Positions 7,954 to 17,075 of a stretch of DNA of 64,000 nt are shown here, in pieces. The notes beneath the pieces were generated by a model. It was not told the origin of the DNA, did not search any database, and saw nothing but the letters and a program-made list of their open reading frames with translations. The first letter of the stretch is position 1. Each line of letters begins with the position of its first letter. Origin of the DNA: JAQXDR01 sp038138625 (lineage in GTDB: Bacteria > Pseudomonadota > Alphaproteobacteria > Rhodobacterales > Rhodobacteraceae); assembly GCA_038138625.1 (NCBI GenBank), contig JAYQEA010000004.1, forward strand, positions 1 to 64,000, given 5' to 3'. Position numbers and translations under genes: made by a program.

Positions 7954-8717
7954 CCCGTCACGACCACGCCGCCATCTACAGCCAAAAGCTGTCCCGTCAT
8001 CATCCGGCTCAGGTTAGATGCCATAAAGAGGGTTGTTCCAACGATGTCATCGGGGGCCAAATGCTCTTTGATACACTGCCGGTCGAGATGCGCAGACAGC
8101 GCTTCTGGCGAGGCCCATTTGTCCAACTGTTTTTGCGTCAGCACCCAGCCCGGCGCCAAACCGTTTACCCGAATATTGTCGGGACCGAATTCACGCGCCA
8201 GACTGCGCGTCATACCAGTGATCCCTGCATTTGCAGTTGTGTAAGACGGATATCCCGCATTGCCCATCATATAGCTGATCGAGCTAAAGTTCACGATTGA
8301 TCCTCCTCCGCCGGCCTTCATTCCGGGGATCACAGCTTGGCATGCGAAAAAATATGCCTTCAGGTTTATAGACTGCGACCAGTCCCAAAAGCTTTCATCG
8401 GTTTCAAGTGTCTCATGACGCTGATCATTAGCAGCATTATTGACCAGCACTCGCACGGCGCCATGGGCCTCGGCTGCTTGGGAAACAGCGGCTTGCAGGC
8501 GGGACACATCCGTAATGTCACATTGGATGAACAAAGGACGGTTGCCTGTCGCCTCGGCCATCTCGTCAACAAATTCCTGTGCGTCAGATCGACCGACAAA
8601 CGCAACTTTGGCACCCTGCCGAAGAAATCCCTCGGTCAGCGAAGCACCAATGCCCGATCCGCCACCGGTGATAAAAACCGACGTGTTCTGTAAATCGCGG
8701 AATTGTGCATCAATCAT
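7950..8717 (-). CDS. SDR-family dehydrogenase, probable galactose dehydrogenase, with altered catalytic motif
   Basis: Protein of 255 residues with the classical short-chain dehydrogenase fold: NAD-binding TGGGSGIG (residues 17-24), NNAA (93-96), catalytic serine S146 and tyrosine Y159. The YxxxK motif reads YTTAN: the catalytic lysine is asparagine N163, encoded AAT at 8229-8231, one base from AAA/AAG. The remaining surroundings (Y159, AG at 164-165, PG at 189-190) are normal. Placed between alpha-galactosidase and dgoK, the expected job is NAD-dependent oxidation of D-galactose to galactonolactone. Sinorhizobial galactose dehydrogenase is also an SDR (known from the family). The substitution could mean reduced or lost activity, a compensated site, or a sequencing error. 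Confidence 0.85.
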   Translation of the reverse strand: MIDAQFRDLQNTSVFITGGGSGIGASLTEGFLRQGAKVAFVGRSDAQEFVDEMAEATGNRPLFIQCDITDVSRLQAAVSQAAEAHGAVRVLVNNAANDQRHETLETDESFWDWSQSINLKAYFFACQAVIPGMKAGGGGSIVNFSSISYMMGNAGYPSYTTANAGITGMTRSLAREFGPDNIRVNGLAPGWVLTQKQLDKWASPEALSAHLDRQCIKEHLAPDDIVGTTLFMASNLSRMMTGQLLAVDGGVVVTG

Positions 8718-8743
8718 GGCGAATTCTCCTCAAGGGCTCGCGG

Positions 8744-10831
8744 TCAAAGGCGGCTGCCATCCAACACGCACATAGTTAAAGGAAAGCGCCATGGCAGTGT
8801 AACCCCCTGCGACATAAGGAATTGCCCACTGGCGTCAAAAGAGTCGGATTTAAGCAAAGGCTGCCCCCGGGACAGCGTTTCAACATCAGCCCGATTGGCT
8901 AATGACACTCGATAATGCGCCTTGGGATCCAGACCTGCAAGCCGAAGCGGGCGTGGCAAAATTTGGCGTGAAGTTTCTGCCTTACCCGCAAAAACGACAA
9001 AACGTGCGCCGTCCCGGGCGATCTGCTGTTCTGCAAGGACAGCAGGATCAGCACTGTCCAGACGCAAGATATCCGCAGTCGTCATCCACGATCGGTTGGA
9101 TTTCCACCAATTGGTGACGTTGCACAGAATCCGGGTTTCGTCCTCGGTCAATTCACGCGGATCCATCTCGAAACCCATGTGGCGCTGCGCCGCCACCCAA
9201 GCCCGAAACCCCATATCTATGGTGCGCCCAGAAGTATGGCAGTGGCGCGGGCCAACGTGACTACCTGTTACAACCATCGGCAAAAACAGTGCTGCATTAT
9301 GTTGAATTCTCAGCCGCTCCAAGGCATCGTTGCTGTCGCTGAGCCAAACACGATGGGTCCGTGCCAAAATACCAAAGTCAATGCGACCACCGCCGCTGGC
9401 GCAACTTTCAATCTCAACATTGGGAAACGCCCTGCGCACCTGATCGATCAAGGCATATGCCCCATGCGCCTGATCGGCATCAGTCATTGGCAGGACACGA
9501 TTATGATCCCATTTGATGTAATCAATATCATTCTCAGCGAGGATTGCGGAAATCCTATCAAATAAATATGCCCGCACATCTGCACGCGCCATATCCAATA
9601 CTTTTTGGTGACGACCAAGAACCTGATCCACATCGCCCAACGCCCAATCGGGATGATCCCGATAAACCTCGCTGTCCGGATTGATCATCTCGGGTTCGAA
9701 CCAAATGCCAAAGGTCATCCCCAAACCATGCACGTGACGGATCAAAGGCGTCAGTCCATCAGGGTATTTACGTGCGTCTATGACCCAATCCGATAGAGCG
9801 CGCGTATCATCGGTACGATTATGAAACCAACCATCATCCAGAACAAATCGTTCAGCTCCAAGCCTGGCCGCGCAACTGGCAATATCTTTTAGTTCTGGCA
9901 GATTATGGTCAAAATAGACCGCTTCCCAACAGTTATAATGCACAGGGCGCATTCTGTCAGGCTTAGGATATTGAACGATGCGATCGCGCAGGTGCCGCTG
10001 AAACGCAACAGCGCACCCGTTCAGCCCCTGCCCTGAATAAGTCGAATAAAGTGGCGCTGTGGCGAAATGCTGCTTTGGGGTCGCCTGCGATCCCGCCGCA
10101 TGTCCAAACTGGATCTGACGACGGCCGTCGGGCAATTCCTCCGCCACCATTCGGTGACCTCCAGACCAACCATAGTGAAAACCATAGGCCTCGCCTTGCG
10201 TGTTCGTCGCCCCATGACACGGTAATAGGACTCCTGGAAAATGCTCATGTCCAGTGCGTCCAGTCCGGTTTTCACGAAATCGCATTCCGGCAGACCATTG
10301 GGTACGATTCATTTGAAATTCACCGCACCAACGACCCGAAAAATCCAGAATCTCGTCCCCGAATTGCGGGGCCGGGAACACAGGCGCCGACAACCAATCA
10401 AGAAAAACAAGGCTCTGTTTTGCCTCGATTTCAGCCCAGGTGGTTATGATATGTGTTTCCGGATCAAGTTCCAGATGGGCTGTGTAGTGCAGCTGCGCAC
10501 GCTCATCAATAAAGGCCAGCGTCAACCTGTCCGTATCCCGATCTGCAGATAGGAAACGAAATTTGGGATGCAGAGGCTGCCCATTTTCAAGGCGTAAGGA
10601 AAGGCCCGGCTGCCCCGGAAAGCTTTGCCTTGCCTCGGGACAAATCGACATATCCGGATTGACGTCCAGCATTCCCCCGGTGACATCCAGTTTCACTGCC
10701 CTCGCAACACTCTCAGGGTCATCGCTCTCTGAAAGGCGCGCGCCCCAGTACACGATCTCGGGCAAGCGATCCTGACACGAGGCCAGAACCAAGCTCTGCC
10801 TATCGTCCTGCAGAACCCAAGTTCGGATCAC
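8744..10831 (-). CDS. alpha-galactosidase, GH36 family
   Basis: Protein of 695 residues with the GH36 layout: N-terminal beta-supersandwich, central TIM barrel and C-terminal beta domain. The barrel motif VLDDGWFHNR and the nucleophile D442 (YIKWDHN) are present, as is the acid/base D499 (WLSDSND). It hydrolyses terminal alpha-galactosyl residues of melibiose or raffinose-type oligosaccharides, or of galactosylglycerol. There is no signal peptide, so it acts in the cytoplasm on sugar imported intact by the ABC transporter encoded just upstream. Its start overlaps the permease stop by four bases (10828-10831). The galactose released would feed the SDR, DgoK and DgoA encoded downstream. Confidence 0.95.
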   Translation of the reverse strand: MIRTWVLQDDRQSLVLASCQDRLPEIVYWGARLSESDDPESVARAVKLDVTGGMLDVNPDMSICPEARQSFPGQPGLSLRLENGQPLHPKFRFLSADRDTDRLTLAFIDERAQLHYTAHLELDPETHIITTWAEIEAKQSLVFLDWLSAPVFPAPQFGDEILDFSGRWCGEFQMNRTQWSAGMRFRENRTGRTGHEHFPGVLLPCHGATNTQGEAYGFHYGWSGGHRMVAEELPDGRRQIQFGHAAGSQATPKQHFATAPLYSTYSGQGLNGCAVAFQRHLRDRIVQYPKPDRMRPVHYNCWEAVYFDHNLPELKDIASCAARLGAERFVLDDGWFHNRTDDTRALSDWVIDARKYPDGLTPLIRHVHGLGMTFGIWFEPEMINPDSEVYRDHPDWALGDVDQVLGRHQKVLDMARADVRAYLFDRISAILAENDIDYIKWDHNRVLPMTDADQAHGAYALIDQVRRAFPNVEIESCASGGGRIDFGILARTHRVWLSDSNDALERLRIQHNAALFLPMVVTGSHVGPRHCHTSGRTIDMGFRAWVAAQRHMGFEMDPRELTEDETRILCNVTNWWKSNRSWMTTADILRLDSADPAVLAEQQIARDGARFVVFAGKAETSRQILPRPLRLAGLDPKAHYRVSLANRADVETLSRGQPLLKSDSFDASGQFLMSQGVTLPWRFPLTMCVLDGSRL

Positions 10832-11676
10832 TTAACCGCCCCAAGGGTCAATCCCGCAATAAAATGCCGCTGCATCATAAAAAACATAAGCACCGGCGGT
10901 AGGGCAGCCACAATGCTACCCGCGCTCATCAAATGATATTGCGCGATGAACTGGCTATTAAAACTGGTGATTCCTGCGGTGACTGGCTGCGCGTCTGGGC
11001 CCTGTGTCAGTACGATAGCCCAAAAATAATCATTCCAGATAAAGGTGAAGATCAGGACAGCAAGCGCAGCAATTGCTGGCTTCATAAGTGGTAGGACAAT
11101 GTACCAAAAGATCCGCCATTCCGCGACACCTTCGACGCGCGCGGCTTCAATCAGTTCAAACGGCAACGCGCGAATAAAATTGCGCATAAAGAGCGTACAA
11201 AACCCTGTTTGAAAGGCGATGTGAAACAAAACCAGTCCTGCCTTGGTATCATAAAGCCCCAAACCGAGGGTCAAATCACGCACCGGCACCATGAGAATTT
11301 GAAATGGGACAAAGTTTCCTGCGATGAACATAAAGAATATCAGCAGGTTTCCACGAAAACGATAAATCCCAAGCGCGAACCCCGTCATGCAACTAAGCGC
11401 CACAACACCGATGACAGTGGGCACCGTAATGAGGACCGAGTTCCAAAGATATCTTGGCATCGGGCTGTCTGTAAAAACCCGTGTATAATTATTGATACCC
11501 TCAAAAGAAGACGGCAGTCCCCAGTAGTTGCCTTGCGTAAAATCTGCCAGGGGCTTGATCGAGAATACGGCGACGGCGATCAAAGGTAGTAGCCATAAAA
11601 TTAGAGCCAGCGGCACCATGGCCTGATACGTCAGTTGCGCCGACTGAGAGCGCTTTTCGATAGGGGTTGGGAACAT
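10828..11676 (-). CDS. sugar ABC transporter permease (MalG type)
   Basis: Protein of 282 residues with six predicted membrane helices of the binding-protein-dependent transport permease family. The cytoplasmic EAA loop that docks the ATPase is visible as EAARVEGVAEWRIFWYIVLP (about residues 173-192). It starts 16 bases after the MalF-type permease gene and overlaps the alpha-galactosidase gene by four bases. With the partner permease, the binding protein and the UgpC/MalK-type ATPase encoded at 14929, it forms a CUT1-class oligosaccharide importer. The substrate is inferred to be an alpha-galactoside from the neighbouring hydrolase. Confidence 0.93.
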   Translation of the reverse strand: MFPTPIEKRSQSAQLTYQAMVPLALILWLLPLIAVAVFSIKPLADFTQGNYWGLPSSFEGINNYTRVFTDSPMPRYLWNSVLITVPTVIGVVALSCMTGFALGIYRFRGNLLIFFMFIAGNFVPFQILMVPVRDLTLGLGLYDTKAGLVLFHIAFQTGFCTLFMRNFIRALPFELIEAARVEGVAEWRIFWYIVLPLMKPAIAALAVLIFTFIWNDYFWAIVLTQGPDAQPVTAGITSFNSQFIAQYHLMSAGSIVAALPPVLMFFMMQRHFIAGLTLGAVK

Positions 11677-11692
11677 TTGTCCGTATCCTCGT

Positions 11693-12622
11693 TCAGCGCC
11701 GCAGGGCTTTTTCGTCTTGATACATCTGCCACAGGAAGTAGCCGATAAAAATGAGCATGATCAGGAAAAGTACGACGGCAATGGCCGAGCCATACCCCAT
11801 GCGGAAACCATATTCCGAGAGTGCTTTTTCAAACATGTAGAACGACAGAACACGGGTCGAGCCAAACGGTCCTCCGTTCGTCATGATTGAAATCAGGTCA
11901 AAGCTGCGCAAAGCGCCAATGATCGTCACAACAAATGCAATGAATGTTGCAGGACGCAGTTGTGGCAAAATCACATGCCAAAGCATCCGCCAACCTTTTG
12001 CACCATCAAGACGTCCCGCTTCGATCTGTTCGGGATCCACGGCATTCAAACCTGTCAGATACAAAATCATGCAATAGGCCGTCTGCGGCCAGAGGCCGGC
12101 AGCAATGATGCCGTAGGTGGCTGTATTCGGGTTGCCGATCACACCGCCTTTGACGTCTATACCGATCCATCCAACCAGCACATCGAACAATCCGTCATTA
12201 GGCAGATAGAACCAGCCAAAGACCAACCCCACAACCACTTGACTGATGACAAAAGGAAAAAAGAACAAGGATTTGTATACCCGAATCCCAACAATGGTCT
12301 GGTTCAGGAACAACGCAATGAACAGCCCGGCGGGTATGGCCAACAAATAAAGCACAAGCCAGCGAACGTTGTTCCACAAAGAAATCTCGAAATTGCGATC
12401 GTAGTAAAAGAGCTCTTGATAGTTCTGCAGACCGACATACCGACCTTGCTCTTGTAAATCGCCCAATCCGTTCCACTCGAATGTGGAAATGTAGAAAGAC
12501 TGGAAAATCGGAAAGATAACGTAGACCGAGAAAAACAGCGCGCCCGGCAATAGAAACAGAATAGGGGTGATGGTCATGCGGTTGCGTGCAAGCCAACCAC
12601 CATCTGCCGATGCAGTCGTCAT
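11693..12622 (-). CDS. sugar ABC transporter permease (MalF type)
   Basis: Inner-membrane permease of 309 residues with an EAA-type loop (EAGRLDGAKGWRMLWHVILP). The ATG at 12620-12622 (MTTASADGG) is chosen because GGGAGG lies 8 bases upstream of it. A start 12 codons earlier would leave that site inside the gene. It forms the heterodimeric channel with the next gene, 16 bases downstream. A strong hairpin terminator separates it from the binding-protein gene, which should make the permeases less abundant than the binding protein. Confidence 0.92.
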   Translation of the reverse strand: MTTASADGGWLARNRMTITPILFLLPGALFFSVYVIFPIFQSFYISTFEWNGLGDLQEQGRYVGLQNYQELFYYDRNFEISLWNNVRWLVLYLLAIPAGLFIALFLNQTIVGIRVYKSLFFFPFVISQVVVGLVFGWFYLPNDGLFDVLVGWIGIDVKGGVIGNPNTATYGIIAAGLWPQTAYCMILYLTGLNAVDPEQIEAGRLDGAKGWRMLWHVILPQLRPATFIAFVVTIIGALRSFDLISIMTNGGPFGSTRVLSFYMFEKALSEYGFRMGYGSAIAVVLFLIMLIFIGYFLWQMYQDEKALRR

Positions 12623-12684
12623 GGCATACCTCCCTCGACACGACACAGGACAACGCAAAAGCGCGCTCGCCAGTGGCGTGCAGA

Positions 12685-12716
12685 CAAAAAGCCTCGGGGC
12701 AAGATTGCCCCGAGGC
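12685..12716 (-). terminator. intrinsic terminator/attenuator between binding protein and permeases
   Basis: On the minus strand a perfect GC-rich stem (GCCTCGGGGCA pairing with TGCCCCGAGGC, 11 base pairs, 4-base loop) is followed directly by TTTTTG. It lies just after the binding-protein stop at 12731. This is a textbook Rho-independent terminator placed where partial termination would raise the binding protein over the permeases. Confidence 0.85.
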
Positions 12717-12730
12717 CGTAAACTTTCAGA

Positions 12731-13984
12731 TCAGCGATAGACGCGGCTGCGGGTGAATTCCAAGCGATTCAGAATATCTTCCAAGTTGTCAGGGAAAACC
12801 ATGAATTCCTGCAAACCTTCCATGCCCGCCGATGCCATCTCGGCTGGGAAATCGCGGTCAAAGAACTGAGCAACACCGCCCTGCGCATTTCCACTTAGCA
12901 TGGCAAACCCTTGCTGAACGAACTCATCGTCTGCAACACTGGCGTTCGCGTTCACCGGCAACTGGCCCAGACCCTCTGGTCCATTAATGGCTGTTTGAAC
13001 GTCGGCAGATGCCACAAACTTCAGAAATTCGCGCGCGGCCTCTGGGTTTGGTGCCCCAGCTGCGACGTGGAATGTGTCTGTTGGCGCGTCCTCGCCCTGT
13101 GGATAATCACCAATCAGCGGGAACTGATAGAAATCAAGCTGCTCACCGGTCAAACCACCGTTGCGCAGCTGGTCCACAACAAAGTTACCCATAAGGTAGG
13201 CTGTTGCTTCACCATTGATCATAGCAGGCATCGCATCCTGCCAGTTCATGGTCTGATGGTCATCAACATAGGCGCCCATATCAATCAACTTACGCCAGTT
13301 GGCAAAAGTTTCACGCACACCTGGGTCTTCAGTCCAGCTCAACTCGCCACGTGCCAGCGCCATGTGATGATCGAAACCGTTGGTCCGCATATTCATGTAG
13401 TCAAACCACCCGCCGGCGGTCCAAAGATACCGACTGCCAATGGTATAGCATTTACGACCTGAATCGATAATAACCTGACAATTTGCGATTTCTTCGTCGA
13501 AGGTGGTCGGCTCTGTCAGACCCAGTTCCTTGAAGATATCTTCGCGGTAGTAAATACCCCATTGGTAATATGTGTACGGCACGCCCCACTGTTTGCCATC
13601 GATGGTCATCGCACCTTTAACGCTTTCAAGACCTGCGTAATCCCCGGCGGCCCACCAATCGGAGATGTCCATGAACAAACCAGATTCGACATAAGGACCC
13701 ATCCGGTTTGCTGCATACCAGTTCACCACGTCAGGGGGGTTGGCGGACAATGCATTACGGATTTGGCTTTTCCACGCTTCACGGTCGATAATATCAAGCT
13801 CAATAGTCAGGTCTGGGTGCATCGCACCAAAGTCTGCTGCCAAGCCTTCCATTACCGCACGCGGTCCAGGGTTCGACATGTCCGACATGATGCGGAGTGT
13901 GCCGGACATATCAGCGTTTGCAACGGTACCCAAACCGGCAACCAGCGCAGCACCAGCCACGGTGGCTTTGATCGATTTCAGCAT
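12731..13984 (-). CDS. extracellular sugar-binding protein of ABC transporter
   Basis: Protein of 417 residues of the family 1 solute-binding proteins (MalE-like). A Sec signal peptide of about 24 residues (MLKSIKATVAGAALVAGLGT...) ends at ANA, giving a mature periplasmic protein starting near DMSGTL. It would capture the alpha-galactoside and deliver it to the two permeases encoded next. It is the first gene of the leftward operon and diverges from the IclR regulator. A palindrome in the shared upstream region is the likely control site. SD GGGAGGA lies before the ATG. Confidence 0.93.
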   Translation of the reverse strand: MLKSIKATVAGAALVAGLGTVANADMSGTLRIMSDMSNPGPRAVMEGLAADFGAMHPDLTIELDIIDREAWKSQIRNALSANPPDVVNWYAANRMGPYVESGLFMDISDWWAAGDYAGLESVKGAMTIDGKQWGVPYTYYQWGIYYREDIFKELGLTEPTTFDEEIANCQVIIDSGRKCYTIGSRYLWTAGGWFDYMNMRTNGFDHHMALARGELSWTEDPGVRETFANWRKLIDMGAYVDDHQTMNWQDAMPAMINGEATAYLMGNFVVDQLRNGGLTGEQLDFYQFPLIGDYPQGEDAPTDTFHVAAGAPNPEAAREFLKFVASADVQTAINGPEGLGQLPVNANASVADDEFVQQGFAMLSGNAQGGVAQFFDRDFPAEMASAGMEGLQEFMVFPDNLEDILNRLEFTRSRVYR

Positions 13985-14018
13985 TTTGGTTCCTCCCAGA
14001 TTTATGCTGAGGATTTCA

Positions 14019-14035
14019 GTTTCACAATGTGAAAC
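14019..14035. promoter_or_regulatory. 17-bp palindrome, candidate IclR operator
   Basis: GTTTCACAATGTGAAAC is a perfect inverted repeat around a central A, lying between the binding-protein gene and the divergent iclR-type gene. Its form (GTTTC...GAAAC with a short spacer) fits operators reported for IclR-family regulators. A further GAAAC half-site lies at about 14050. The position allows control of both transcripts. Confidence 0.6.
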
Positions 14036-14120
14036 AGGAAATCAGTAGTTGAAACTATCAGTCAATCCGGCTACCCCTGTCAATAGGTTCCTTGAGTCAA
14101 TTCAAGGCGGGAGGACAAAG

Positions 14121-14912
14121 ATGAACGACTTGGTTCGGCCAGCTGAAAACGGTGGGGGGACTATTGGCAAGGCCGTTGAAGTATTGGAGATGGTGGCCGA
14201 TCAAAAGCGTCCGGTCCGCTTCACAACCTTGCTGGCACAATCGCCTTTCCCAAAAGGAACACTTTATCGCCTGTTGCAGACCCTGACCCAGCAAGGCATG
14301 CTGGACTACGACCATGATCTGCAAACCTACTCGCCCGGTGTTCGGCTGGTACGTCTTGCGCATTTTGCTTGGAAGCAAAGCACGCTCGCACCCTTGGCAC
14401 GTCCGCATCTTGATGCGCTTTCCGCACAGGTGGGTGAAACGATCCACCTTGCACAACTGGATGGGGGACAGGTTTTATATGTGGACAAACGCAACGCACA
14501 GAACCCCGTGGAGATGTTTAGCCAAGCCGGAAAAATTGGTCCGGGATATTGTACGGGCGTCGGTAAGGCCATGCTGGCGTATTTGCCACCAGATGCGCAG
14601 ACCGAAGCCGTTATGAAGCAATCATTCTATCGCCACACAGACAAAACCCTCACCAATGCAGATACGCTTTACGAAGAGCTCGCCTACATCCAAAAACAGG
14701 GCATCGCTTTTGACCGCGAAGAACATGAAACCGGCATAATATGTGTGGCCGTACCCATATTAACCGACCGCGGTCGGGTTATGGGGGGGCTGTCCATAAC
14801 CACAACCACGCAGCGGCATAGTTTGGCAGAGCTTGAAACACTCCGTCCCGCTCTGCAAAAAACTGCACACGACATTGCCGGAGCTGCCGCAAACTGGCAG
14901 TTTCCAAGCTGA
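14121..14912 (+). CDS. IclR-family transcriptional regulator
   Basis: Protein of 263 residues. An N-terminal winged helix-turn-helix (about residues 12-70, GTIGKAVEVLEMV onward) precedes the GAF-like IclR effector domain. The ATG at 14121 is chosen because GGGAGGA is 5 bases before it; an upstream in-frame start at 14049 lacks such a site. It is divergent from the galactoside transporter/catabolic operon and sits 16 bases before the transporter ATPase gene. It is therefore probably the local repressor or activator of the cluster, sensing a galactoside or pathway acid (inference). Confidence 0.92.
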   Translation: MNDLVRPAENGGGTIGKAVEVLEMVADQKRPVRFTTLLAQSPFPKGTLYRLLQTLTQQGMLDYDHDLQTYSPGVRLVRLAHFAWKQSTLAPLARPHLDALSAQVGETIHLAQLDGGQVLYVDKRNAQNPVEMFSQAGKIGPGYCTGVGKAMLAYLPPDAQTEAVMKQSFYRHTDKTLTNADTLYEELAYIQKQGIAFDREEHETGIICVAVPILTDRGRVMGGLSITTTTQRHSLAELETLRPALQKTAHDIAGAAANWQFPS

Positions 14913-14928
14913 CGAAAAAGGAGCGCTC

Positions 14929-15993
14929 ATGTCTGGCGTCACACTGAAAAATGCTGTCAAACGATACGGCGATGTTGAGGTCATTCATGACGTTGATCTG
15001 ACAATAGACGATGGTGAATTCTGCGTATTTGTTGGACCGTCTGGCTGTGGAAAATCCACATTATTGCGTATGATAGCCGGTCTGGAAGAAACATCCGAAG
15101 GCCTGATCAGCATAGGCACGCGTGATGTTACAAAGGTCGATGCCTCGGAACGCGGTGTGGCCATGGTGTTTCAGACCTATGCCCTATACCCGCATATGTC
15201 GGTTCGGGAAAATATGGGCTTTGGTCTGCGCATGAACGGCCATCCAAAAGCGGAAATCGCTGCGAAAGTGGCCGAAGCCAGTAAAATACTTCAGCTGGAC
15301 CCATATTTAGACAGAAAACCCAAAGCTCTTTCCGGAGGGCAACGACAACGTGTTGCCATCGGACGGGCGATTGTCCGCGGCCCGAAAGTCTTCCTGTTTG
15401 ACGAACCTCTTTCCAATTTGGATGCCGAGTTGCGGGTAGACATGCGGGTGGAAATTGCGCGTCTTCATAAAGAAATCGGTGCGACAATGATTTATGTCAC
15501 CCACGACCAAGTCGAAGCCATGACATTGGCTGATAAGATCGTGGTCCTGCGCGCAGGAAATGTCGAACAGGTCGGATCGCCCATGGACCTTTACAACGAT
15601 CCCGACAACCGGTTTGTGGCTGGTTTTATCGGATCGCCTGCGATGAACTTTGTAGACGGTATTGTCATTGGCGATGGCAAGATCGTTCTTCCCAGTCTTG
15701 ACGGGCGGGTTGTCTCAACCTCGGTGGCGTTACCGTCTACCGATGAAAAGGTGCTCGTCGGGTTGCGCCCTCAAAATTTGCGTGTTCGCGAGGGTGATAG
15801 CAGCATCCGTTTAGATCTACGCGAACATTTAGGCGGCGTATCGTACGACTACCTTGTCACAGGAGGGGGTGAGAAGTTGGTCGTCGAAAACAGAGAACAA
15901 GATGCGATTGCAGAAGGAAGCAGCGTGATTTTGGACTTTGACGATGGTGACGCGATGTTCTTTGACGCCAAAAGCGAAGCGCGTCTACGCTAA
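14929..15993 (+). CDS. ugpC: sugar ABC transporter ATP-binding protein (UgpC/MalK type)
   Basis: Protein of 354 residues. It has Walker A GPSGCGKST, Q-loop, signature LSGGQRQRVAIGRA, Walker B VFLFDEPLSNLD and the switch histidine (VTHD). A C-terminal TOBE/regulatory domain (about residues 240-354) is typical of the MalK/UgpC class. AAAGGAGC precedes the ATG at 14929. It energises the galactoside importer whose membrane and binding subunits are on the opposite strand, and shares a transcript with the IclR gene. ATPases of this class can serve several sugar transporters. The symbol reflects the family, not a proven substrate. Confidence 0.92.
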   Translation: MSGVTLKNAVKRYGDVEVIHDVDLTIDDGEFCVFVGPSGCGKSTLLRMIAGLEETSEGLISIGTRDVTKVDASERGVAMVFQTYALYPHMSVRENMGFGLRMNGHPKAEIAAKVAEASKILQLDPYLDRKPKALSGGQRQRVAIGRAIVRGPKVFLFDEPLSNLDAELRVDMRVEIARLHKEIGATMIYVTHDQVEAMTLADKIVVLRAGNVEQVGSPMDLYNDPDNRFVAGFIGSPAMNFVDGIVIGDGKIVLPSLDGRVVSTSVALPSTDEKVLVGLRPQNLRVREGDSSIRLDLREHLGGVSYDYLVTGGGEKLVVENREQDAIAEGSSVILDFDDGDAMFFDAKSEARLR

Positions 15994-16075
15994 CCCAAAA
16001 AACAGACATGACGTATGGCTACAACGCAAAGCGAGACAGGCTTGCATTTAAGCCAGCTGCCAGCAACATACGTGC

Positions 16076-16963
16076 ATGATAAATAAATTGGAAATGCTGA
16101 TCGCACTCGAAAAAGAGGCCCATTTCGGGCGTGCGGCAGAGCGCCTTGGCTTAACACAGCCAACGCTGTCATCCGGCATACGCCAGCTTGAAGACCATCT
16201 TGGCGTTAGACTGGTTCAGCGCGGATCGCGATACGGCGGACTGACCCCCGAAGGTCAGCGCACGTTGGTCTGGGCGCGGCAAATTGTGGGTGACAGCAGG
16301 CTTTTACGTGCCGAGATGCGCGCATCTCGTGATGGTCTTTCGGGCGACCTGCGGCTTGGCGTGATCCCAACAGCGCTTACATGGGCATCACGACTGGTCG
16401 CACGCTATTCAAAGCATCATCCGAACGTCCGCTTTAAAGTGATCTCACGGTCCTCGTCAGATATTCTGCGCCAGATGGAGTCGCTAGACCTCGATGCTGG
16501 TATTACATATCTGGATAACGAACCACTTGGCAGGGTATCCACGCGTTTTTTATACCAAGAAACCTATGTCATGGTCTGCGCATCAGACCACCCAATGGCT
16601 ACGCGAAAACATGTAACATGGACAGAAGTCGCTGAGCAGGATTTATGTCTGTTGATCCCCGAAATGCAAAACCGTCGGATCATTAATCGCGCTTTTATGG
16701 ATGCAGGAATCACGCCTCACCCAGGGCTAGAAGCCAATTCCACCGTCATTTTGATGGCACAGGTTGCCGAAGCGGGACGTGTCACGGTATTGCCAAGAGA
16801 TCAGGCAAATTTTTTGGCCGCGGGGCATTCTGTGAAACTTCTAACGATTGGACCAGACGGGCCCCACCACGATGTCGGCTTGGTTGCCCCACAACAATCA
16901 CTGCAAACTCCGGTGCTCGAAGCGTTGATGCGAGTAGCTAGCAACGTTTCGTCAGAAAATTGA
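16076..16963 (+). CDS. LysR-family transcriptional regulator
   Basis: Protein of 295 residues with an N-terminal helix-turn-helix (MLIALEKEAHFGRAAERL, LTQPTLSSGIRQLEDHLG) and a C-terminal periplasmic-binding-like effector domain. The family usually regulates a neighbouring or divergent gene. Here the upstream gene is the sugar ABC ATPase and the downstream one an L,D-transpeptidase, neither an obvious target. From memory, similar proteins sit next to NAD-dependent formate dehydrogenase (fds) genes in related bacteria, but none is present here. Target and inducer are unknown. Confidence 0.9.
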   Translation: MINKLEMLIALEKEAHFGRAAERLGLTQPTLSSGIRQLEDHLGVRLVQRGSRYGGLTPEGQRTLVWARQIVGDSRLLRAEMRASRDGLSGDLRLGVIPTALTWASRLVARYSKHHPNVRFKVISRSSSDILRQMESLDLDAGITYLDNEPLGRVSTRFLYQETYVMVCASDHPMATRKHVTWTEVAEQDLCLLIPEMQNRRIINRAFMDAGITPHPGLEANSTVILMAQVAEAGRVTVLPRDQANFLAAGHSVKLLTIGPDGPHHDVGLVAPQQSLQTPVLEALMRVASNVSSEN

Positions 16964-17075
16964 CACAATGCGCGGCACTTGAGACACGGCTGTATCTGCA
17001 CACTGAAAAGTGCGTTGATTTTATGTTTTCAAACTTCGATGTCGTTTGTCACACTCTATGACGAAGGGAATCATT

